Source: Pantoea rwandensis
GTDB lineage: Bacteria > Pseudomonadota > Gammaproteobacteria > Enterobacterales > Enterobacteriaceae
Direction: 5' to 3'
Length of the DNA: 64,000 nt
Assembly (NCBI RefSeq): GCF_000759475.1
Contig: NZ_CP009454.1
Location: 3,100,001-3,164,000 of the forward strand
The notes below the pieces were generated by a model. It made no database searches. It had not been told where the DNA came from and was given only the letters and a program-made list of their open reading frames with translations. The position numbers were made by a program, and so were the translations under genes. Below are positions 57,957 to 64,000 of the stretch, one piece after another. Within the stretch, counting starts at the first letter, position 1. Each line of letters starts with the position of its first letter.

Positions 57957-59065
57957 CAGATGATTTCCAGTTTGGCGCGCAGACAGCCTGCACTTTGCAT
58001 CGACTGCAGAATCGACATCAGCTCAATCGGCGTTGCGCCCAGGGCGTTAAGGGCACGGACCACGTTATTAAGGTTGGCGCTGGCGTTAACACGCTGCAAG
58101 GCTCCGCCGCTCTGGCGCAAGTCGATCTGCGTCTGCGTCGTCGCCACGGTTTGTCCACCGGCGAACGGCGTGTTCGGCTGGCTGACGTTCTGCTGCTGAT
58201 TCACTGTCACCGACAAGTTGCCTTGCGCCACAGCACAGGTATTGAGCGTTACCTCGCGGTTCATGACCACCGAACCGGTACGCGAGTTGATGATGACTTT
58301 GGCATCTTCAACCGGCACGGAAACGTCAATATTTTGGATATCGGCCAGCAAACGCACCTGCGAGCTGTTGTTTGGCGACACACGAATTTGCACCGTGCGC
58401 GCATCGAGCGGTTGCGCTGAACCCACGCCACGGCTATTAATCGCATCGGCAATACGCTGCGCCATGGTGAAATCTTCAGTATTCAATTGGAGATTGATGG
58501 TGTTTTGGCTGCCAAAGTTACTTTGCAACTCGCGCTCTACCGTTGCACCATTAGTAATGCGGCCACCGTTTAGCTGGTTAACCTGCACACTGCTGCCGCC
58601 CGCAGATGCACCCGCACCGCCCACCAAAATGTTACCCTGCGCCAGCGCGTAAACCTGGTTATCGACCCCTTTCATCGGCGTCATTAACAGCGTGCCACCG
58701 CGCAGGCTTTTGGCGTTACCCAGCGAAGAGACCACTACGTCAATATTCTGCCCCTGCCGCGCAAACGACGGCAGCTTCGCCGTGACCATCACCGCCGCCA
58801 CGTTTTTCAGCTGCATATTGGTGCCGGTGGGCACGGTGATACCGAGCTGCGACAGCATGTTGCTTACCGTCTGGGTGGTAAACGGGGTTTGTGTTGTCTG
58901 GTCACCTGTCCCATCAAGCCCCACCACCAGGCCGTAACCGATCAGCTGGTTTTCGCGCACGCCCTGCACGGATGTCAGATCGCGAATGCGGTCAGCCTGG
59001 GCCATCAGACTGACACCGAGCAGCAGGCTCAGGCTCAGACGCAGCAGAGTGTTCATTTTCATCAT
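57956..59065 (-). CDS. flgI: Flagellar P-ring protein FlgI
   Basis: Periplasmic P-ring protein, secreted by Sec with a cleaved signal peptide (cleavage expected after AQA). The mature chain begins [21 protein letters not shown] and ends [13 protein letters not shown], both nearly invariant. Three Met codons lie near the start (59065, 59062, 59056); GAGGTA precedes them so closely that 59062 or 59056 may be the real start. Length is 365-369 residues (E. coli 365). Confidence 0.97.
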   Translation of the reverse strand: MMKMNTLLRLSLSLLLGVSLMAQADRIRDLTSVQGVRENQLIGYGLVVGLDGTGDQTTQTPFTTQTVSNMLSQLGITVPTGTNMQLKNVAAVMVTAKLPSFARQGQNIDVVVSSLGNAKSLRGGTLLMTPMKGVDNQVYALAQGNILVGGAGASAGGSSVQVNQLNGGRITNGATVERELQSNFGSQNTINLQLNTEDFTMAQRIADAINSRGVGSAQPLDARTVQIRVSPNNSSQVRLLADIQNIDVSVPVEDAKVIINSRTGSVVMNREVTLNTCAVAQGNLSVTVNQQQNVSQPNTPFAGGQTVATTQTQIDLRQSGGALQRVNASANLNNVVRALNALGATPIELMSILQSMQSAGCLRAKLEII

Positions 59066-59073
59066 TACCTCGA

Positions 59074-59784
59074 TTACATCGGCGACACGTTCAGGAAGAA
59101 ACGCTGGAACCAGCCCATGGTTTGCGCCTCATTGATATACCCGTTTCCGACATACTCAATACGTGCATCGGCCACCTGCGTTGACAACACGGCGTTGCTG
59201 GCGCTGATGGTGCGTGGGTTAACCACACCGGAGAAGCGAATAAATTCGGTTCCCTGGTTAATTTCGATCTGTTTCTCACCGACCACGCGCAGGTTGCCAT
59301 TCGACAACACCTGATTCACGGTGACGGTGATGGTGCCGGTAAAGGTGTTATTGGCCGTTGCGCCACCTTTGCCAGCGAAGTCATTTTTACCATTGGCATC
59401 CAGACCGGCTTTCTCACCGGCGGCGCCGACCAGACCGCTCAGGCCGGTTGGCACAGTGCTCACGCCAAAGCTGTTGCTGCCATCACGGCTCGCATTAGCT
59501 GAAGAACTTTTGCTGGCGCTGACATTCTCTTGCAGCGTAATCGTCAGGGTATCGCCAATGTTACGTGGACGGCGGTCTTCGAACAGCGGCTGATAGCCGT
59601 AGTTCAGTGGCGCAACGCCCTGGAAAATAGAACCGTTTACCACTGGCGGTGCGGAAGGCGTGGGTTCTGCCGTTGTGGCACCCTGCACCAGAGGCGTACG
59701 CGGGACTAACGCACAACCGTTTAATGTCAGTAGCAGCGTGGCTACTAACCAATGCCCAGGCTTGAGAATCACTTGCTTCGCCAC
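59074..59784 (-). CDS. flgH: Flagellar L-ring lipoprotein FlgH
   Basis: Outer-membrane L-ring subunit. The signal peptide ends in a lipobox-like LNGC, so the mature N-terminus is acylated. The conserved [18 protein letters not shown] and [14 protein letters not shown] segments are present. Length is 236 residues (E. coli 232). flgI follows 8 bases downstream. Confidence 0.96.
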   Translation of the reverse strand: MAKQVILKPGHWLVATLLLTLNGCALVPRTPLVQGATTAEPTPSAPPVVNGSIFQGVAPLNYGYQPLFEDRRPRNIGDTLTITLQENVSASKSSSANASRDGSNSFGVSTVPTGLSGLVGAAGEKAGLDANGKNDFAGKGGATANNTFTGTITVTVNQVLSNGNLRVVGEKQIEINQGTEFIRFSGVVNPRTISASNAVLSTQVADARIEYVGNGYINEAQTMGWFQRFFLNVSPM

Positions 59785-59845
59785 GGAGTTCTGACCTTAT
59801 TCATGTTCTTAATCGGGCCAGCCAGGCTGGCCCAACGACCCCAGA

Positions 59846-60628
59846 TTAAACCTGGGTTAATTTCTGCAGCATCTGATCAGAGGTGGTGATCGCTTTGCTG
59901 TTGATTTCATAAGCACGCTGCGTCTGAATCATGGTGACCAACTCTTCCGCCACGTTGACGTTAGAGGTTTCAACATAACCCTGATACAGCAAACCCGCGC
60001 CGTTCTGGCCTGGCGTACTCTGCGTCGCCGCACCGGATGCCTGCGTTTCCTGATAGAGGTTTTCACCCAGGCTATCGAGGCCTGCATCGTTCATAAAGGT
60101 GCTCAGCGTCAACTGTCCCACCTGCGCTGGGTTGGTCTGCCCCTGCTGCGTCACGCTCACCACACCGTCACGCGAGATGGTGATGCTGGTGGCGTTCGCC
60201 GGAATAGTGATCCCAGGCTGAACCGGATAGCCGGCGTTGGTCACCAGCTGACCGTTCTGATCCACCTGGAATGAACCGTCACGCGTATATGAAGAGGTAC
60301 CGTCTGGCATCTGCACTTCGAAATAACCCTGACCGTTGATCGCCACGTCTTTTGAGTTGCTGGTCTGCGACAGGTTGCCCTGGGTATGCAGACGCTCGGT
60401 GGTCACTGGGCGCACACCGGTACCAATCTGCAAGCCTGAAGGCAATGTGGTCTGTTCCGATGACTGGGTGCCCGGCTGACGCAGCGTCTGATACATCAGA
60501 TCTTCGAACACGGCACGCGAACGTTTAAATCCGTTGGTTGAAACGTTCGCAAGGTTGTTCGAAATGACGTCCATATTGGTTTGCTGGGCGTCAAGGCCGG
60601 TTTTAGCGATCCATAAAGAACGAATCAT
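59846..60628 (-). CDS. flgG: Flagellar distal rod protein FlgG
   Basis: Builds the distal rod. The N-terminal rod motif ([24 protein letters not shown]) and the C-terminal coiled-coil ([21 protein letters not shown]) are typical. Length of 260 residues equals E. coli. Export is through the flagellar type III pathway. Confidence 0.98.
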   Translation of the reverse strand: MIRSLWIAKTGLDAQQTNMDVISNNLANVSTNGFKRSRAVFEDLMYQTLRQPGTQSSEQTTLPSGLQIGTGVRPVTTERLHTQGNLSQTSNSKDVAINGQGYFEVQMPDGTSSYTRDGSFQVDQNGQLVTNAGYPVQPGITIPANATSITISRDGVVSVTQQGQTNPAQVGQLTLSTFMNDAGLDSLGENLYQETQASGAATQSTPGQNGAGLLYQGYVETSNVNVAEELVTMIQTQRAYEINSKAITTSDQMLQKLTQV

Positions 60629-60645
60629 GTTGTTTTCCTTACGCC

Positions 60646-61404
60646 TTAGCTGCTCATGTTGAGCAGTTGATTGGCTTTTTGTTCGTTTTCATCGACGTTA
60701 GTGATGACTTTCATCTGCATCTCGAAACGTCGGGCGTTGGCGATCATGTCGACCATGGTTTCCACTGGCTTAACGTTGCTGCCTTCCAGCACACCTGGCA
60801 TGACCGCGACCGTTGCATCAGGCGCTAGAGCCGCACCGCGTGTCGCCTGCGTCGCCTGGGTTGGACGGAACATACCGTCGTCACCGCGCTGTAACTCTTT
60901 GCCCGTGGCCTTAACCAGCTTCAGCTTGCCAATCTGTACCGTGGCGTTTGGCGCATCACCCGCATTACGCGAGGTGATGGTACCGTCAGCCGCGATAGTC
61001 AGCTCGGAGCCTTGTGGAATGGCGATTGGACCGCCATCGCCCATCACGGGATTGCCCTGAATGGTCAAAATACCGGTCGAGCTGATCTGCATGTTGCCGT
61101 TGCGGGTATAGGCTTCAGAACCGTCAGCGGTACGCACCGCCAGCCAGCCATCTTGCTGTACCGCCACATCGAGCGGGCGTCCGGTGTTGTCCATCGCGCC
61201 TGGCGTCATATCGGCACCCGGCGTTGAGGCAGCCACTAAGGTGCGCGTCGGCAGCGACCAGCCGTTGACCGGCACCGCGCGCAACGCGTTGAGCTGGGCG
61301 CGGAAGCCCGGCGTTGAGGCGTTGGCGAGGTTGCTGGCGGTCACCGATTGTTGTTCCATCGTCTGACTGGCGGCGCCCATCGCGGTATATATTGCGTGAT
61401 CCAT
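60646..61404 (-). CDS. flgF: Flagellar proximal rod protein FlgF
   Basis: Proximal rod component related to FlgG. It has the N-terminal motif ([25 protein letters not shown]) and C-terminal [17 protein letters not shown] segment. Length is 252 residues (E. coli 251). It lies between flgE and flgG in the operon. Confidence 0.97.
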   Translation of the reverse strand: MDHAIYTAMGAASQTMEQQSVTASNLANASTPGFRAQLNALRAVPVNGWSLPTRTLVAASTPGADMTPGAMDNTGRPLDVAVQQDGWLAVRTADGSEAYTRNGNMQISSTGILTIQGNPVMGDGGPIAIPQGSELTIAADGTITSRNAGDAPNATVQIGKLKLVKATGKELQRGDDGMFRPTQATQATRGAALAPDATVAVMPGVLEGSNVKPVETMVDMIANARRFEMQMKVITNVDENEQKANQLLNMSS

Positions 61405-61424
61405 AATGCAATCCCGTTAGCGAA

Positions 61425-62657
61425 TTAACGTAAGTTGATCAGGGTGTTGAGGATCTGATCCTGCGTTTTAATCGTCTGGCTGTTGGCCTGATAGTTACGT
61501 TGTGCAACGATCATGTTGACCAGCTCTTTACTCAAATCGACGTTGGAGGCTTCCAGTGCACCTGAAGTCAGTGAACCGTAAGTGCCGGTGTTAGCCAGGC
61601 CGATTGCCGCCTGACCCGAAGAGTTGGTCGCAGACCAGACGTTATCGCCTTCTGACTTCAGGCCTTCCGGGTTAGAGAAGCTGGCCAGAACGATTTGACC
61701 CAGCAGCTGAGTTTTCTGGTTCGAATAGGTACCGGTAATGGTGCCGTCATCGTTGATGGCGTAGCTGGTCAGGTCGCCCGGCGCATAACCATCCTGCGTT
61801 GGGTTTCCGAATGACGTGGTGCCGGTGTTTTGTTGCTGGCTTCCCAGTACGCTCAACGTGATGGCCTGATTAGCCGCAGCACCATTAGATCCCTGAATAG
61901 TCAAGCCAACAGTGGTTGCGCCTGGGGTGGTTGTCCCGCCGCTTGTGATAGATTGCAGCTTACCGTTGGAGTCAAAGGTCATCGAGAAATCACCTGCTGA
62001 CGTTCCAGTCGTGGAATCAATCGCGTGTACAGCCCAGTTGTTATCACTGGTTTTCACATAATAGAGGTCGAGAGCATGATCGTTACCCTGTGAGTCATAC
62101 ACAGTGACGGTGCTTTTGGCGTTGTAGCTATCGACGTCTGACGAGCTGAAGGTTGCCACTGTTGGCACGCTATCTGTGGAGTTCAGGTTAGACACCAAAC
62201 CGGCGGTCGTGGTCGCGCGCGCCGACATCTGCGTCGTCGGTACGCTCAATGCCACCGGGTTTGCACCCGTCTGAATGGTCGGCGGGGTACCGGTTGCCGG
62301 ATAGCCGGTCACGCTCATGCCCTGGGTGTTCACCAGGTTACGGTTGGCATCCAGCGTGAACTGACCATTACGAGAGTAGTACACGCTACCCGCAGCATCG
62401 GTCATACGGAAGAAACCGTTACCGCTCAGTGCCACGTCCAGACCACGGCTGGTTGAGGTCGTGGTACCGTCGTTGAAGTTCTGAATAACCGCAGCGACCT
62501 TGGTACCCATACCGATATTTGAACCAGCAAACATATCCGCGAACGAAATGGTGCTGGATTTGAAACCCGCAGTCGCGGAGTTGGCGATGTTGTTACCAAT
62601 GACGTCCAGGTTACTGGAGGCCGCATTCATACCACTGACAGCTTGAGAAAAAGACAT
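61425..62657 (-). CDS. flgE: Flagellar hook protein FlgE
   Basis: Subunit of the flexible hook. The N-terminus FSQAVSGMNAASSNLDVIGNN and C-terminus VDLSKELVNMIVAQRNYQANSQ are the conserved D0 helices. The central D1/D2 region is Ser/Thr/Asn/Gly-rich and variable. Length is 410 residues (E. coli 402). Confidence 0.98.
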   Translation of the reverse strand: MSFSQAVSGMNAASSNLDVIGNNIANSATAGFKSSTISFADMFAGSNIGMGTKVAAVIQNFNDGTTTSTSRGLDVALSGNGFFRMTDAAGSVYYSRNGQFTLDANRNLVNTQGMSVTGYPATGTPPTIQTGANPVALSVPTTQMSARATTTAGLVSNLNSTDSVPTVATFSSSDVDSYNAKSTVTVYDSQGNDHALDLYYVKTSDNNWAVHAIDSTTGTSAGDFSMTFDSNGKLQSITSGGTTTPGATTVGLTIQGSNGAAANQAITLSVLGSQQQNTGTTSFGNPTQDGYAPGDLTSYAINDDGTITGTYSNQKTQLLGQIVLASFSNPEGLKSEGDNVWSATNSSGQAAIGLANTGTYGSLTSGALEASNVDLSKELVNMIVAQRNYQANSQTIKTQDQILNTLINLR

Positions 62658-62681
62658 AACGTGTCTCCTGCTAAAATTGAA

Positions 62682-63356
62682 TTAGAGAATCTGACGAACT
62701 TCATCAAGAGTGGCGGAGCCCATGGTGCCGAGGTCCAGTTTTGAGGTGTTATCCACCGTACTCACGCCATTCACGTAAGCGTAATTAAGCGGTTGTGCCA
62801 CCAATTGTGTGCTGCCATTACTGGCGGCAATCGATACAGAATATTTGCCATCAGCCACTGTCGTGCCATTCGCGTCTTTGCCGTCCCAGGAGAAGGCGTG
62901 AACGCCGGACGTCAATGCGCCCAAGTCGACAGTGCGAACCACAGTGCCGTTCGAATCTTTGATGGTCGCGGTGGTGGCGGTAGAGGCGGTACTCAACTCC
63001 ACCCCGAATGGGGTCGTGGTACCACTGCCCACCAGGATCTGGCTGCCATCAATCATCACACCATGTCCAATCAGCGTCGTACTCTGCAGTGACTGGCTGG
63101 TGGTGAGCTGACCAGAGATGGAACCCAACGTGGTATTCAGCTTCTCAATGCCGCTCAGGGTGTTAATCTGCGCCAGCTGAGTAGTGAGCTGGCTGTTGTC
63201 CATTGGGTTGGTGGGATCCTGGTTCTGCAACTGCGTCACCAGCATGGTCAGGAATTGGTTCTGCAAGTCCTGAGCACTGTTTCCCGTCCCTGTTGAACTG
63301 GACGAACTCAGTACCGTTGGGTCAAGATTGGCATTAACGCCGACTGCTACGCTCAT
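62682..63356 (-). CDS. flgD: Flagellar hook-capping protein FlgD
   Basis: Scaffold that caps the growing hook. The conserved N-terminal QNQFLTMLVTQLQNQDPTNP and MDNSQLTTQLAQINTLSGIEKLN are clear, followed by a FlgD Ig-like/Tudor region (GVHAFSWDGKDANG). Length is 224 residues (E. coli 231). Confidence 0.97.
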   Translation of the reverse strand: MSVAVGVNANLDPTVLSSSSSTGTGNSAQDLQNQFLTMLVTQLQNQDPTNPMDNSQLTTQLAQINTLSGIEKLNTTLGSISGQLTTSQSLQSTTLIGHGVMIDGSQILVGSGTTTPFGVELSTASTATTATIKDSNGTVVRTVDLGALTSGVHAFSWDGKDANGTTVADGKYSVSIAASNGSTQLVAQPLNYAYVNGVSTVDNTSKLDLGTMGSATLDEVRQIL

Positions 63357-63368
63357 GTTCGTGCTCCG

Positions 63369-63773
63369 TTATTGACCCATCGTCAGGGTTTTCATCATCA
63401 TTGATTTCACCGTGTTCAACACTTCGACGTTGGCCTGATAGCTGCGGGACGCTGACATGGTGTTAACGGTTTCTGATACGACATCGACATTTGGCATCTT
63501 GACGTAACCCTTCTCATCCGCCATCGGATTACCTGGGTCATACACCAATTTGGCCGGGGTAGGATCGTTCACCACGCCCGCGACTTTGACGCCACCGGTC
63601 GCCGCGCCAGGGGCGGCATCGGTCTGGAATATCACCTGTTTTGCCACATAAGGCTGACCATCCGGCCCGGTGACACTGTCGGCGTTGGCCAGGTTACTGG
63701 CGCTGACGTTGAGGCGCTGTGATTGCGCGGTCATCGCCGAACCGGCGATATCAAAAATATTCAGCAATGCCAT
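63369..63773 (-). CDS. flgC: Flagellar proximal rod protein FlgC
   Basis: Proximal rod component. N-terminal [21 protein letters not shown] and C-terminal [20 protein letters not shown] helices are diagnostic. Length of 134 residues equals E. coli. It starts two bases after the flgB stop. Confidence 0.98.
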   Translation of the reverse strand: MALLNIFDIAGSAMTAQSQRLNVSASNLANADSVTGPDGQPYVAKQVIFQTDAAPGAATGGVKVAGVVNDPTPAKLVYDPGNPMADEKGYVKMPNVDVVSETVNTMSASRSYQANVEVLNTVKSMMMKTLTMGQ

Positions 63774-63775
63774 GG

Positions 63776-64000
63776 TTATTGCCCCTGCAGAACGCTCATC
63801 ATGCCTTTGATTTGGCTACTGATGAGGGTGAGATCGGCTTGGTATTTCAGGCTGTTATCAGCAAACTGCGTACGTTCACGATCCATATCCACGGTGTTGC
63901 CATCCGCGGCAGGTTGATCGGGAATGCGGTACATCAGGTCCATGGATGGCTGAGAGTTGGTTTCAGCGGCGATATGGCGTGAAGAGGTGACTTTCAGCGC
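63776..64000 (-). CDS. flgB: Flagellar proximal rod protein FlgB, C-terminal part
   Basis: The last 74 codons are in the window; the N-terminus lies beyond the right edge. The visible part reads [20 protein letters not shown], then a [20 protein letters not shown] segment and a C-terminal helix ending in SVLQGQ. These match the C-terminus of FlgB. It is the first gene of the flgBCDEFGHIJ operon, so the class 2 (FlhDC) promoter should be just outside. Confidence 0.93.
   Translation of the reverse strand, partial: ALKVTSSRHIAAETNSQPSMDLMYRIPDQPAADGNTVDMDRERTQFADNSLKYQADLTLISSQIKGMMSVLQGQ

Overview
This 64-kb window is core chromosome of a member of the Enterobacterales. The best fit is an Erwiniaceae plant- or environment-associated organism (Pantoea/Erwinia-like). 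Proteins are close to Escherichia coli throughout, and gene order follows the E. coli 24-27 min region almost gene for gene. The genus is inferred from lineage-specific small genes, a pectin-oligomer uptake pair and a YPAL-like repeat, not from a database search.

Left part (1-16.6 kb): the start of the lipoprotein transglycosylase gene emtA lies divergent from ldcA, followed by an MBL-fold hydrolase. A ~4-kb accessory stretch of small, mostly unassigned genes comes next (GNAT enzyme, small lipoproteins, a FumD-like protein, a CsbD/YqjD-type protein). Then come a YbdG-type mechanosensitive channel, icd on the minus strand, and the plus-strand series rluE, nudJ, mnmA, hflD, purB, phoP, phoQ, roxA. 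phoPQ has a recognisable PhoP-box promoter and purB an intragenic PurR operator at codon 62.

Middle (16.7-37.5 kb): pepT, cobB and the lolCDE lipoprotein exporter are on the minus strand. A small gene flanked by palindromic repeats and mfd follow on the plus strand. Then ycfJ, ndh (FNR box, TTG start), ycfP, nagZ, thiK, lpoB, ycfL and hinT lie on the minus strand. A two-gene plus-strand operon (GPH-type transporter and GH105 unsaturated glycuronyl hydrolase, with a KdgR operator) sits where E. coli has fhuE. ptsG follows, with conserved CRP, Mlc and SgrS-pairing sites.

Right part (37.5-64 kb): a long minus-strand series for fatty-acid and cofactor synthesis and replication reads yceD-rpmF-plsX-fabH-fabD-fabG-acpP-fabF-pabC-mltG-tmk-holB-ycfH. 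yceF lies divergent from yceD, and rluC is divergent from rne. rne carries its long autoregulatory leader. Between the facing terminators of rne and flgL is a four-unit, 60-bp tandem repeat of unknown origin. The window ends in the flagellar operon flgB(partial)CDEFGHIJ and flgKL on the minus strand, with a sigma-28 promoter between flgJ and flgK.

I saw no rRNA, tRNA, insertion sequence, prophage or CRISPR array. Genes present at these positions in E. coli but absent here include nagK, the potABCD cluster, bhsA, ldtC and fhuE. The least explained features are the 60-bp tandem array, the repeat-embedded small gene before mfd, and the small-gene stretch at 1.9-5.8 kb.
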